Assembly: GCF_003201105.1 (NCBI RefSeq)
Contig: NZ_QICJ01000003.1
Coordinates: forward strand, 434,001 to 498,000
DNA: 64,000 bases
Direction of reading: 5' to 3'
Source of the DNA: Dyella sp. AtDHG13
GTDB taxonomy: Bacteria; Pseudomonadota; Gammaproteobacteria; Xanthomonadales; Rhodanobacteraceae
The notes below the pieces were generated by a model. It was given only the letters and a program-made list of their open reading frames with translations. It was not told where the DNA came from and did no database searches. The translations under genes and the position numbers were made by a program. Shown one piece after another: positions 1 through 9,700 of the stretch. Numbering within the stretch: the stretch's first letter is position 1; each line of letters opens with the position of its first letter.

Positions 1-144
1 TTGCCGCAAGTAGACCGTAATCTCAACTGGGTGGTGGTGGCGCAGCGTTTTCCCGTCTGGATCCATTTGCGACGCAGCGACGCGTCTTTCCTGCGCATTG
101 GCGCAACGGCTTCGGTGCGGGTGACACATGATCACGCAGGCTGA
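1..144 (+). CDS. HlyD-family membrane fusion protein, C-terminal end (partial)
   Basis: Only the last 47 codons are in the window; the gene starts upstream. The visible tail contains NWVVVAQRFPVWIHL, close to the conserved C-terminal strand of AaeA/EmrA-type periplasmic adaptors, followed by a short hydrophilic end and TGA. Its stop lies inside the next gene, which starts at 128 (17-bp overlap), so the two are translationally coupled. By family knowledge this adaptor links an inner-membrane FUSC pump to a TolC-type channel, and both follow directly. The assignment rests on a short tail plus context. Confidence 0.7.
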   Translation: MPQVDRNLNWVVVAQRFPVWIHLRRSDASFLRIGATASVRVTHDHAG

Positions 145-2059
145 AACCGCGACAGATCAAATCTCGTCATTCGTAGGCCGGGAGCTGGCGCTCACGCCCG
201 AGCGCCGACGTTCGATCGCACGCATCTCGCTTGGTTGTGCGGTCATGGTTGCCGTCACCATGACATTCAAAGTTCCGCTACCTGCGTACGCCGCCTATCT
301 TGTCTTTATCGCTAGCCAGGAAGACGCGGCGTCCACCCTGAAGACCTCACTGGGCGGCGTCGTCGCGGCCACCATCGCGGTAGCGATTTCGCTGCTGTTC
401 TACATCTTCGATGCCGGGGAGCCAGCACTGCGCATCCCGCTGCTCGCACTCAGCACCTTCGCCGGTGCTTTCTTTACCCGCACCAGCTCGTTGGGGCCGA
501 TTGCGTTTTTGTCCGGCTACATACTGGTGCTGACGCAAACGCTGGCGGACGAAATCCCCTTCACCGATCCGCTGACTCATCAACTACTTTGGCTGTGGGT
601 CGTGGTGGCGGCACCGATCGCGGTCACGGCCACCATGCATCTGTTGTTTGGCGAAAGCCCCGTGGCCTTGTCACAGCAACGCGCCGCCAATCTGTTCGAA
701 CGCCTGGCTCGCCATGTCGAAGATCCTTGCTCCGAGCCGGCGAACAGGCTGCGCGATGAACTGATCGCGCTGAGCCAACTCAAGAACAAGGCGCTTCAGT
801 GGGACAAGCAGCTAAAGGTGTTTGCCCAGGAGGACGACACCCTGATTGCCTTGCTGCTTGAGACCCTGGCGATTTCCTCGCATCTATCAGACGAGGACCC
901 GGACACCCGGCGCAACGCATCCGCGGCCATACGTGCCGCCGGAAGAGCATTCGTCCGGAGACGCCATTCGCATGCCGAACCCGAGCGTCCTTCCTCGCTT
1001 GATCCCGTGAAGCCTTCGACGCAGGCGACTGGGCGCTCACTGCAATGTGCCGTTCGTGAGCTTCTTGACTGCGCCCGGGGTGTGGCTGCTGTCGTTGCCC
1101 GAGTCGAGCCGGCTTCGCCAGGCACGCATCGCTTCCTGGTGCCCGACGCTCTTCTGAACCGTGGACACGCGCGCTTCGCCATCAAGGTCATGCTGGCGGT
1201 GCTCGGCTCGTATGCAACTTATACGCTGCTTGACTGGCCAGGCATCCGCACGGCCGTCACCACGTGCTTCTTCGTGTCGCTGTCGACGTTCGGCGAGAGC
1301 ATGCACAAGTTCACGCTACGTGCCTCCGGCGCCCTCATCGGTGGTCTGATGGCCGGTCTGTGCATCGTCTTCGTCATGCCGCTGCTAACGGATATCGGGC
1401 AACTTTGCCTGTTGATCGCTGCGGTATCGGCTTTCGCCGCCTGGATATCCACGGGGAGTCAAGCGATCAGCTATGCCGGCATGCAACTGGCCTTCGCCTT
1501 CTTCTTGGGCGTACTGCAAGACTACGGACCGAACACGGATCTCACGGTTTTGCGCGATCGCATCGTCGGCATCCTGATAGGCAACCTATGGGTGACGCTG
1601 GTCTTCGCATCCCTATGGCCGGTAAGTGCTGCCCAACAGGCGCGTGCCTTGCGTGCAGCTGCCTTGAAAAAGATCAGTGCCATGCTGCGGAGTTCGCATG
1701 GAAGATCGTACCAAGACTTTTTTCTGATCCAGCAGGACTTGTCGCGCGCCGACACGATGCAGGCACGCGCCGCCTTCGAATGGCGAAACATCAGCAAAAA
1801 CAAGCAAGAACCGTCACTCGACGCCGCCGAGCGCATCGCGACGCATGCGCTCATCCTTCTGCGTGTGCGTGACGCAGAATCGCATGGCACTGCGATGACA
1901 GAGGCGAATGCTCAGCTCGCTTTACAGATCGATGCGCTGCTCGATGCCGGCCAAGCCCCGCCAAGAATGTCAGACCTGCCAGAAACGACATCTTCATTGC
2001 TACATCAAGCCCGCGCTCAACTTGAAGAGGATCTTGGCCATGTCACGCGTTTCCGCTGA
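128..2059 (+). CDS. FUSC-family (AaeB-like) aromatic acid efflux pump
   Basis: 643-residue inner-membrane protein with the two-halves plan of the FUSC/AaeB family. A hydrophobic block of about six segments spans residues 30-175, a long soluble region with charged helices follows (about 180-340), and a second hydrophobic block covers about 350-500 before a cytoplasmic tail. AaeB relatives export p-hydroxybenzoate and similar aromatic acids; the substrate here is inferred from family only. The start overlaps the adaptor gene and the end overlaps the TolC-like gene by 20 bp, giving a complete three-part pump operon. No regulator is visible inside the window. Confidence 0.88.
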   Translation: MITQAETATDQISSFVGRELALTPERRRSIARISLGCAVMVAVTMTFKVPLPAYAAYLVFIASQEDAASTLKTSLGGVVAATIAVAISLLFYIFDAGEPALRIPLLALSTFAGAFFTRTSSLGPIAFLSGYILVLTQTLADEIPFTDPLTHQLLWLWVVVAAPIAVTATMHLLFGESPVALSQQRAANLFERLARHVEDPCSEPANRLRDELIALSQLKNKALQWDKQLKVFAQEDDTLIALLLETLAISSHLSDEDPDTRRNASAAIRAAGRAFVRRRHSHAEPERPSSLDPVKPSTQATGRSLQCAVRELLDCARGVAAVVARVEPASPGTHRFLVPDALLNRGHARFAIKVMLAVLGSYATYTLLDWPGIRTAVTTCFFVSLSTFGESMHKFTLRASGALIGGLMAGLCIVFVMPLLTDIGQLCLLIAAVSAFAAWISTGSQAISYAGMQLAFAFFLGVLQDYGPNTDLTVLRDRIVGILIGNLWVTLVFASLWPVSAAQQARALRAAALKKISAMLRSSHGRSYQDFFLIQQDLSRADTMQARAAFEWRNISKNKQEPSLDAAERIATHALILLRVRDAESHGTAMTEANAQLALQIDALLDAGQAPPRMSDLPETTSSLLHQARAQLEEDLGHVTRFR

Positions 2060-3449
2060 GCACCGGACGCTTCGGTGCCGGATGCTGGCTGTTGCTCTGG
2101 TGCTCTATGGTGGAGCGGGGCAGGTCTATGCACAACTTGGCGACGCGCGTTCAGCCGTATCCACGACGAAGCTCATCGGGGAGCACAAGGTTTACTCACT
2201 GCAAGATCTGATTGGCGTGGCGCTGGAGAGCAATCCATCGTATCTGGAGGCGGAGCAGCAGGCACTTCACGCTCATCTCGAAACATCTCTGGTGAGGGCT
2301 CAGTACGCCCCGCAAGTCAACATCAAAGCCCTGGCTGGCAACGAGCACACGCCTCTACCGATTACGCGCAACGTCTCGCCTCGTGGCTACATCGTATCGA
2401 CTTCTCGCGAGATTATTCCTTCTCTTCAATTGAAGTGGCTGCTATTTGATTTTGGACGCAAGAAGGGCCAGGTGGAGGAAGCCACGCAGCTGGCTCTGGC
2501 CGCTGAGTCTGGCCTATTGGGAGCGCAAGAGAAGCTCGTGTTTGAGGTTTCACGCGCCTACTTCGACGTGATGTCTGCACAGGGAAAGGTGCGTGCGGCA
2601 GAGAAGGGCTTGCATGCGGCACAGCTCATGGAAGAAGCCGTCAACGATCAGAAGCAGCATGGACGCGCCACGGTAGTTCAGGTGGCGGAAGCCCATAGGC
2701 AGACGGCGGCTGCGCAAGTTACCCTCACGAGAGCCTCAGGCGCTGCGCAGACAGCATTTGCGATGCTAGTGGCCACGGTGGGGCTGCCTGCGGAATCGCA
2801 GTTTCAACTGTCGTCACCTTCAGGCGTAGGCCTGGACGCTGTCCAGAAACCCACTCTTGCGGCGCTGATCGATACCGCCATGGGCAATCGACCGGACATT
2901 CTCGCCGCGCAAAGCAAGGTGGCAGCTGCAGCCGCAAAGGTTGCGGCCACCAAGGCCGACTACCACCCTACCATCAGCATCGAAGCCCAGGTCTACCAGA
3001 ATATCGGCAAAACCAGCAGCGACAACAGCCCGTTCTCCAGTATCAATCTCACCGGCAACAGTATCTTCGTAGCGTTCGAGCTCCCGCTATTTGACGGTGG
3101 AGCGCGCGCAACCAAGGTATCTCTAGCCAGTTCGGAGAGAGCACAAGCGGAAGACGCATTGGCCGAGACCAAAAATCTCGCCGTCCAGCAAGTCGTGCAA
3201 AGCTACAACGACCTGAAGACCAGTGTGGACAACCGCAGGCAGGCAGTCGATTACACCCAGGCGACCGAGATCGCGTATCAAGCTTCTCTTGACTCGTACA
3301 GGCACGGCATGGCCAGCGTCACCGATCTAACCAATGACGAGGCTGCGTTCGCTCAGGCCGAAGCCAGCCAGGAAGATGCCAATGCAGATGTCATGATCGC
3401 GCAAGCCGCGTTAGCGCTGGCAACCGGTCAGCGTACCGCGGGGCCTTAG
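2040..3449 (+). CDS. TolC-family outer membrane efflux channel
   Basis: 469 residues from ATG 2040, chosen because AAGAGG sits about 8 nt upstream and a signal peptide follows at once (RRCRMLAVALVLYGG-like core ending near VYA/Q). The frame stays open further upstream, but that part overlaps the pump gene and lacks a signal. The mature part has two outer-membrane efflux (OEP) repeats rich in Ala, Gln and Glu heptads, with the typical QSYNDLKTS and LDSYRHGMASVTDL segments near the C-terminus. It overlaps the FUSC gene by 20 bp, so it should serve as the exit duct of the same pump. Confidence 0.88.
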   Translation: MSRVSAEHRTLRCRMLAVALVLYGGAGQVYAQLGDARSAVSTTKLIGEHKVYSLQDLIGVALESNPSYLEAEQQALHAHLETSLVRAQYAPQVNIKALAGNEHTPLPITRNVSPRGYIVSTSREIIPSLQLKWLLFDFGRKKGQVEEATQLALAAESGLLGAQEKLVFEVSRAYFDVMSAQGKVRAAEKGLHAAQLMEEAVNDQKQHGRATVVQVAEAHRQTAAAQVTLTRASGAAQTAFAMLVATVGLPAESQFQLSSPSGVGLDAVQKPTLAALIDTAMGNRPDILAAQSKVAAAAAKVAATKADYHPTISIEAQVYQNIGKTSSDNSPFSSINLTGNSIFVAFELPLFDGGARATKVSLASSERAQAEDALAETKNLAVQQVVQSYNDLKTSVDNRRQAVDYTQATEIAYQASLDSYRHGMASVTDLTNDEAAFAQAEASQEDANADVMIAQAALALATGQRTAGP

Positions 3450-3644
3450 CCTCGTCGCCCCTCGCGCCCACTCGCGAGCTTTATGGCTTGATCCCACCGT
3501 CGTGCGGAACTTACGGGGCCGTCTGCAGAAGTCGAATGGCGAAGACGCCTTGGCGGGCGTTTTGATGCCTCGAGGAATGGGACTTCAAGATGCTGCGCTG
3601 CTCCAACGGGGGGGCCTCGAACCAGCGTAGGCGTCTACAACGGG

Positions 3645-3788
3645 TTAGCCTTGCATGCCACATAGCTTCATGATCAGGCGCAGCAGTGACGCCGCGACGG
3701 CCAAGGAGCAGGCGCTTGCTAGCCATATGGCGATAAACCATCCGAAACGCCGAGTCCATAGGCTGACCGGCTTTGCTGCGCCGATCAT
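3645..3788 (-). CDS. DUF2474 / CydX-like small subunit of cytochrome bd-type oxidase
   Basis: A 47-residue protein with a basic, aromatic N-terminus and one hydrophobic segment (about residues 16-40, WFIAIWLASACSLAVAASLL). Its ATG overlaps the cydB stop as ATGA, so it is the third gene of the cyd operon. Single-helix proteins in this position (CydX, or DUF2474 in cio-type operons) are known small subunits that stabilise bd oxidases. It is too short for most automatic gene calls, so the position and the helix are the main evidence. It ends at TAA 3645. Confidence 0.75.
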   Translation of the reverse strand: MIGAAKPVSLWTRRFGWFIAIWLASACSLAVAASLLRLIMKLCGMQG

Positions 3789-4795
3789 CAGTGGTAGCCC
3801 TCGGTCGTTCCGATCTTGCCGCGAAACACAAAGTAGGACCAGGCGCTGTAGGCAAGGATAAACGGAATGATCAGCAGGGCGCCTACAAGGGCGAAGCCCA
3901 TGCTCTGCTCCGGCCCCGCTGCATCGCGAAACGAGATGGATGGCGGGACGATATGGGGCCATATGCTGATGATCAGCCCCGTATAGCCCAGGAACAGAAG
4001 AAACAGCGTCAAGACAAACGGCTTTGCCTGACCGTCGCGTCGCAACGACCTCACGACGGCCCATGATGTAAAGAGAACCAAGATCGGCACGGGACAGAAG
4101 AACGCGATATTCGGCAACACGAACCATCGCTGTGCAATACCTGGGTGAGCCAGCGGCGTCCACACGCTCACTATCGCTATGGCAACCAACAAGATCATGA
4201 GCAACAGCTGTGCCGCCCTGCGCATGAGACCTTGGATGAGGCCATCTGTCTTCATGACTAGCCACGTCGCGCCCAGGAGGCCATAAGCGACAACGAGACA
4301 GAGGCCAGTGAATACACTGAAGGGCGACAGAAAATCGAGCGCGCCTCCGGTGAAGACCAGGTTGTCCACGCTAAAGCCGTTGATGATGGCACCCAAAGCG
4401 ACACCCTGCGAGAGGGTGGCGATGAATGATCCCCACGTGAAGGCTTTATCCCAGAATGGCTTGTGCGCTTCGTCTGCCTTGAAACGAAATTCGAAAGCGA
4501 CGCCGCGCAAGATCAGCCCGATCAACATGAAGATGAGCGGAAAATACAGCGCGCTAAGCAAAATGGAGTAGGCCGTAGGAAACGCTGCGAGCAGTCCCGC
4601 TCCCCCCAGGACAAGCCACGTTTCATTGCCGTCCCACACGGGCGCCACCGTGTTAACCATCCGGTCGCGGTCCTCCCGATGGCGTATCAGCGGCAGAAGC
4701 ATGCCGATACCCAGATCGAAGCCGTCCATGATGACGTACATCATCAACCCGAAGCCGATGATGACCGTCCAGATAAGTGGCAGATCAATGCCCAT
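3788..4795 (-). CDS. cydB: cytochrome bd-type ubiquinol oxidase subunit II
   Basis: 335 residues, usual length for CydB/CioB. It opens with MGIDLPLIWTVIIGFGLMMY followed by VIMDGFDLGIGML, the family signature, and shows eight to nine hydrophobic segments. VWDGNETWLVLGG and FPTAYSILLSALYFPL are also characteristic. It lies 18 nt after cydA and shares ATGA with the small-subunit gene. Subunit II scaffolds the haem-bearing CydA in the inner membrane. With a short-Q-loop CydA next to it, a cyanide-insensitive (Cio) type oxidase is likely. Confidence 0.93.
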   Translation of the reverse strand: MGIDLPLIWTVIIGFGLMMYVIMDGFDLGIGMLLPLIRHREDRDRMVNTVAPVWDGNETWLVLGGAGLLAAFPTAYSILLSALYFPLIFMLIGLILRGVAFEFRFKADEAHKPFWDKAFTWGSFIATLSQGVALGAIINGFSVDNLVFTGGALDFLSPFSVFTGLCLVVAYGLLGATWLVMKTDGLIQGLMRRAAQLLLMILLVAIAIVSVWTPLAHPGIAQRWFVLPNIAFFCPVPILVLFTSWAVVRSLRRDGQAKPFVLTLFLLFLGYTGLIISIWPHIVPPSISFRDAAGPEQSMGFALVGALLIIPFILAYSAWSYFVFRGKIGTTEGYH

Positions 4796-4813
4796 CAGTT
4801 CCCCCTAGCCAGT

Positions 4814-6226
4814 TCATTTGGTGATCGCAGGATCGATGTTGTCCGGCGCTGCGGAGAGCGGTCGCGCCGGACGCCTGACCTGGTTTTGCTCCAGTCGGTG
4901 CGCGCCGCGGACGCCGTGCGGCCCCTTGGCTACAAGCTTCAACATGTAGCTCACGCCGGTGCCGAACACGAAGACGTACACGACCACGAAGATCGCCAGC
5001 GTGGTGGATACGGCTGCGGCCGAATGGTTCGAAACCGCGTTTTCCGTTCGGAGCAGCCCATAAACCAACCACGGCTGGCGACCAATTTCAGTGGTCATCC
5101 AACCGGCCAAAAGGGCGATCAAGCCGCTGGGGCCCATGAGCGTTGCAAATCGTAGGAAGAGGTGCGAGCTATAGAGGCGTTTGCGTACGCGCAGCACGGC
5201 ACCCCACAGACCGAGCAGCAGCATCAAGAAACCGAGCCCTGCCATCAGGCGGAAGGTCCAGAACACGATGCTCGAATTGGGTCGATCGGCCTTGGGAAAG
5301 GACTTCAATGGCGGGATTTGCCCATGAAGACTATGCGTAAGCAAGATGCTGCCCAGGCGCGGCACTTCCACAGCAGCATGGGTTACTTCGGCTTCCATGT
5401 CGGGGAACCCAACCAGGACCAGCGGGCTGCTATCTCCCGTGCTTTCCCAGTGCCCTTCAATGGCAGCAATTTTTGCGGGCTGGTATTTGAGTGTGTTCAG
5501 GCCATGCGCGTCACCCAGAAAAATTTGAATGGGCGCAACGATGACGATCATCCACATCGCCATCGACAGCATCGTGCGCACCGCCTCGCTACTGTGTCCC
5601 TTCAGGAGATGCCACGCGCCTGAGGCGCCGACGAATAGCGCGGTCGATAGATATGCCGCCACCGTCATATGAGCCAGGCGGAACGGGAAGGAAGGGTTGA
5701 AAATCACTTTCAGCCAGTCGACAGGGATCGCGCGGCCATTGACGATGACAAAGCCTTGCGGTGTCTGCATCCAGCTATTGGACGCCAGGATCCAGGTGGT
5801 GGATATCAAGGTGCCAACGGCCACCATGACCGTGGCGAAGAAGTGCAGGCCAGGACCCACCTTGTCGCGACCGAACAGCATGACGCCGAGAAAGCCGGCT
5901 TCAAGAAAGAATGCGGTCAATACTTCGTAAGCAAGCAGCGGCCCTGTAATGCCGCCGGCCACCGAAGAGAACTGGCTCCAGTTGGTACCGAACTCGTAGG
6001 CCATCACTAGGCCGGAAACGACCCCCATGCCGAAATTGACGGCAAAGACGTGCATCCAGAACTGATAGAGGTCTTGGTAAACGCGCTCTTTCTTCCAAAG
6101 CCATAAGGCCTCTAGCACCACCAGAAAGCTGGCCAGGCCGATGGTGATGGCAGGGAAGATGATGTGGACCGACACCGTGAAGGCAAACTGCATTCTCGAC
6201 AATTCGAGCGACGTCAAGCCGAACAT
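4814..6226 (-). CDS. cydA: cytochrome bd-type ubiquinol oxidase subunit I
   Basis: 470 residues. The N-terminus MFGLTSLELSRMQFAFTVSV places the conserved axial histidine at residue 21 (equivalent to E. coli His19). The GRQPW motif appears in TEIGRQPWLVYGLLRT. The quinol-binding loop around KIAAIEGHWE is short, as in CioA-type enzymes, rather than the long E. coli form. The enzyme oxidises ubiquinol and reduces oxygen to water at low oxygen or in the presence of respiratory poisons. First gene of the cydAB-small subunit operon; the promoter should lie in the 6227-6757 gap. Confidence 0.94.
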   Translation of the reverse strand: MFGLTSLELSRMQFAFTVSVHIIFPAITIGLASFLVVLEALWLWKKERVYQDLYQFWMHVFAVNFGMGVVSGLVMAYEFGTNWSQFSSVAGGITGPLLAYEVLTAFFLEAGFLGVMLFGRDKVGPGLHFFATVMVAVGTLISTTWILASNSWMQTPQGFVIVNGRAIPVDWLKVIFNPSFPFRLAHMTVAAYLSTALFVGASGAWHLLKGHSSEAVRTMLSMAMWMIVIVAPIQIFLGDAHGLNTLKYQPAKIAAIEGHWESTGDSSPLVLVGFPDMEAEVTHAAVEVPRLGSILLTHSLHGQIPPLKSFPKADRPNSSIVFWTFRLMAGLGFLMLLLGLWGAVLRVRKRLYSSHLFLRFATLMGPSGLIALLAGWMTTEIGRQPWLVYGLLRTENAVSNHSAAAVSTTLAIFVVVYVFVFGTGVSYMLKLVAKGPHGVRGAHRLEQNQVRRPARPLSAAPDNIDPAITK

Positions 6227-6483
6227 ATGGGATCCTCGGGGCGCATGGCGGGCTCATGATCAAACAGGGGTCTGACCTGGCTATAGGCGGCTCAGAAGGA
6301 TGACGGTGGCCGCATTGACCTTCGCAAATGTCGCGAGGTAATTAGGGTTAACGGGAATAGCGCTCAGGTCGATCGGCTCGCCATCACAACGTGGGTATCG
6401 TGCATTTGGGAAGACGGTGCGTGAGGCCTGCGGTGACGTTGCGCCAGCCAGTGGTGTTCGTCGCCGCGATGGATGCACTTGCC

Positions 6484-6513
6484 GTCGGCGCCAGCCTGTT
6501 CGTTGGCGCCGAC
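6484..6513. repeat. perfect 10-bp inverted repeat
   Basis: GTCGGCGCCA at 6484-6493 and TGGCGCCGAC at 6504-6513 are exact reverse complements with a 10-nt spacer. It could be a regulator site or a DNA/RNA hairpin; no T-run follows. Confidence 0.6.
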
Positions 6514-6549
6514 ACTGAAGCAAAGATCCCCGATACGCGGCCGCTAGGC

Positions 6550-6574
6550 GCCCCCCCGAATGGGGGCATTTTCT
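6550..6574 (+). terminator. possible weak intrinsic terminator hairpin
   Basis: A run of C after G6550 pairs with GGGGGC (6562-6567) to give a 6-bp all-GC stem, followed by ATTTTCT. The orientation fits plus-strand transcription, yet no plus-strand gene lies just upstream, so it may be an attenuator before the sensor kinase or chance. Confidence 0.3.
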
Positions 6575-6757
6575 CGGATCAGTTTGGGTCAACGATATAG
6601 CGTCCTTCGAGTACAGGTGTCTGGCTATAGCCAAGCTGTCGTCAGCGGCGGCAACAGCGCGGAGCCGTTCCAGGACTGCCTGCTTCCATCGCCTATGGCC
6701 AGTAAACGTACGCAGTACCACGAGGGGCATAGGTTATCTTTAACTCGCCTGGGCTCA

Positions 6758-9700
6758 ATGCGCGCCTGGCGCAACAATTTGCGTACCGGCATAGGGCGTA
6801 TCGCGGTGGCTATCGGGTCCAACAGGATCAACTTTCTGATACTGGTGTTATGGCTGGCGTTGGTGGCGGCTAGCCCGGCGCGGGCGGATGCCCGTCCGTG
6901 GACACTGGATCGCTACCAGCATTCGACATGGACGACACGCGATGGTGCTCCCGTCGGCGTAACTAGCCTGACTCAGACGAACGACGGTTTTATCTGGATC
7001 GGGTCATCGGAAGGCCTGTTCCGCTTCGATGGCCTTCGCTTTCAACATATCGAGAATATCGGCTCCGTGGCGTTGCCCAAACTGCCGCTCATGACCGTGT
7101 TCGCCGGCGCGGACGGGGGACTATGGCTGGGCTACTCGCACGGCCCCATCTTCGAAATCAAAGGCGACACCGTCGCGCATGTGAGTTCCGAAGAACACGG
7201 GCCGGTCAGCACCATCAATAGTCAGTTCGTCGATAGCCCACAGGGTGGCATCTGGGCTGCGGTGTCACCGGGTGTCATGACCTTTGATGGAAAGGAATGG
7301 ATTATTCCAGACGCCGGCTTTCAAGATCTCTTGAATCAGAAGACGGAGAACGTGACCCGCGTACTCGTCGATCGCAACGGAAACGTGTGGACAGGCACGG
7401 GAGAGAAGCTTCTCTATCGGCCAGCGCATTCGACGCAGTTCATGACATTGGCACCGTCGGAGCAGAAGGGTCAGATCTCAGACATTGTGCAAAGTAGGGA
7501 CGGAAGCGTCTGGATTTGCTACACCGAAAGCGGCATCGAACGATGGGACACCCGTACACAGACACCGATCAGATCCGACGCGGGTGCGTTGTCTCAATTG
7601 CGGGCACGATTTTTGGCGTTCGATAGGCAAGGAAACGCTTGGGTAAGCACCCAGAAAAACGGCATTGCGCAGGTGCCGGAAGCGTATCTTAACGACGGGA
7701 ATGGAGTCGCTTCAGGCACATTGGCGGTAGGAAAGTTCGATAGTTCCAACGGCCTGAGCGCGGACGCCGCGGGGACGCTCTTGGTTGATCGAGAAGACAA
7801 TCTATGGGTGGGAACAAGCCACGGAATCGATCGCTTCAGTCGGAGCAACTTTGCCCGGTCCCCGTTTCCTGAAAACGGAGGCACGTACGCGCTCGCCGCT
7901 GGCAAAGACGGTTCGGTTTGGGCTGGAATGCAGCTGCAAGCCACCGTGAAGCTGAAGGACGGGCATCTCAGTACATCGATCCCTGGCACAGTGCCGGCAA
8001 TCTTCGTCGACCGAGACGGCAACACCTATCTATCGCGAATTAATCCAGACGATTCGTTTGATTTGTGGGCAATCAACGACGCGAACACCAAGTTGCTTGT
8101 CCATTCAAAGACGCCTTGGAACGCCATGAGCGCTATTGTCAAAGATAGCCATGGTGTTATCTGGGGATTGTCGGAACTTTCAAACAATGGCCGCGGAAAT
8201 TTGTTCTCACTTCATGGCGATCAATGGGCGATGCTTGAAGTGCCGAAAGTGAAGCGTCCCCCGTCCTCGCTGTATGCAGACGACAGTGGGCGCGTGTGGT
8301 ACGGGTACTTGCGAGGCCGCAACAACGATGATCTCGTAGGAGTCATCGATGGCGGCAAGGCCTCCCTGCTCGGTGCGGAGCAAGGAGTGACTATTGGCAG
8401 CATCGGTGCCTTTATGAGTGATGGCCGGCGCCTTTGGGTTGGCGGTAGCGAAGGTCTTGGCTTTATGGACGGCATGCGCATGCACGCCGCTCGACTGTCT
8501 CAAGAATCGTTAGGACAAATCACGGGCATCGTCTTCGCGTCGAACGACGATATGTGGATACACGCAATGTCCGGTGTTTACCGTGTGCCCGCTAAGGATG
8601 TCATCCGGTCCGAGAACGATCCCTCACATGTCTTGCCTCTGACGAAGTTCGATGGTTTGGATGGCTTGCCCGGCCCTCCGGATATTCACTGGGCGCATCC
8701 AACGGTGGTTAAGAGCACAGATGGACGGTTGTGGTTCGCCACCATCAATGGCGTGGTTTGGCTGGATCCCACTCAGCTTATAAGCAATCCTGTTCCGCCA
8801 TCGATCTCGATCACGAAAGTGCTCGCCGACGACGTCGCTTACGGTCCACATGACAGTCTGACCTTTCCCGCGCTGACTCATAACATCGACATAGAGTTCT
8901 CAGTACTCAGCTTTTCGACACCAGAACGCGTCGATGCGAAGGTGCGCCTGCTTGGAGTCGATGCTGACTGGCAAAGTATCGGCTCACGCCGGGAAATAAG
9001 CTATTCCAATCTAGCGCCAGGAAAGCATCAGATCGATATCGAAGCTCTCAACAGCGATGGAGTCAGAAGCCAGGAAGATACGCGACTCGTCTTCTACATC
9101 AAGCCAGCCTACTACCAGACTCTTTGGTTCAAAGCTCTTTGCTTGCTGACCATTTTGGCCGCCCTATGGCTAGCGGTCGCGTTGCGACTGCGCCAGGCAT
9201 CTCGGCGATTGCGCATTAGCCTCGAGGCCAAACACAAAGAGCGCGAAAGCATCGCCCGCGAGCTCCACGACACACTGCTGCAAGGCATGCAGGGTTTGCT
9301 GATGCAAATGGAGTTCTGGGCCCAAAGAACCGACCTTGCCCCGCAACAGCGCGATGCGGCCACGGCGATCGAAGAAAAAATGCGCGACGTTCTGATCGAC
9401 GGTCGCGACAAAATTCGTCTCCTGCGGCAGGACGATAAGCGCGATTTGGACCTTGTTTCGGAATTGCTCACCGTCGGCCAGGGCGCATCCGCAATCTCCC
9501 CAAGCCTCTTTTCCTTGCGCGTGGAAGGCGAGCCTTTGCCTGTTTGCCAGGAGGCCAGAATTGAGATTTTCGCGATCGCTCGTGAGGCCATCCTTAATGC
9601 CTACCGCCACGCCGATGCAGGCCACGTCGTCGTGACCATCACCTACGAGGCGAGCGCACTCAAAGTTGCCGTTAGTGACGATGGCGTGGGTATCGATAAA

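Larger units (their letters stand above)
6227..6757. other. divergent intergenic region between cydA and the sensor kinase gene
   Basis: About 530 bp without a convincing gene. Short open frames exist on both strands but none has a ribosome site or a recognisable protein. It must hold the cydA promoter (minus) and the sensor kinase promoter (plus). It contains a perfect 10-bp inverted repeat and a G/C-run hairpin, listed separately. I saw no clear FNR/ANR box. Confidence 0.6.

Noticed and set aside
1908-2039. N-terminal extension of the TolC-like protein
   Set aside because: It lies inside the FUSC gene, lacks a ribosome site and would bury the signal peptide.
6281-6730. 150-codon minus-strand frame upstream of cydA
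   Set aside because: No ribosome site, no recognisable protein, and no codon pattern like the neighbours.
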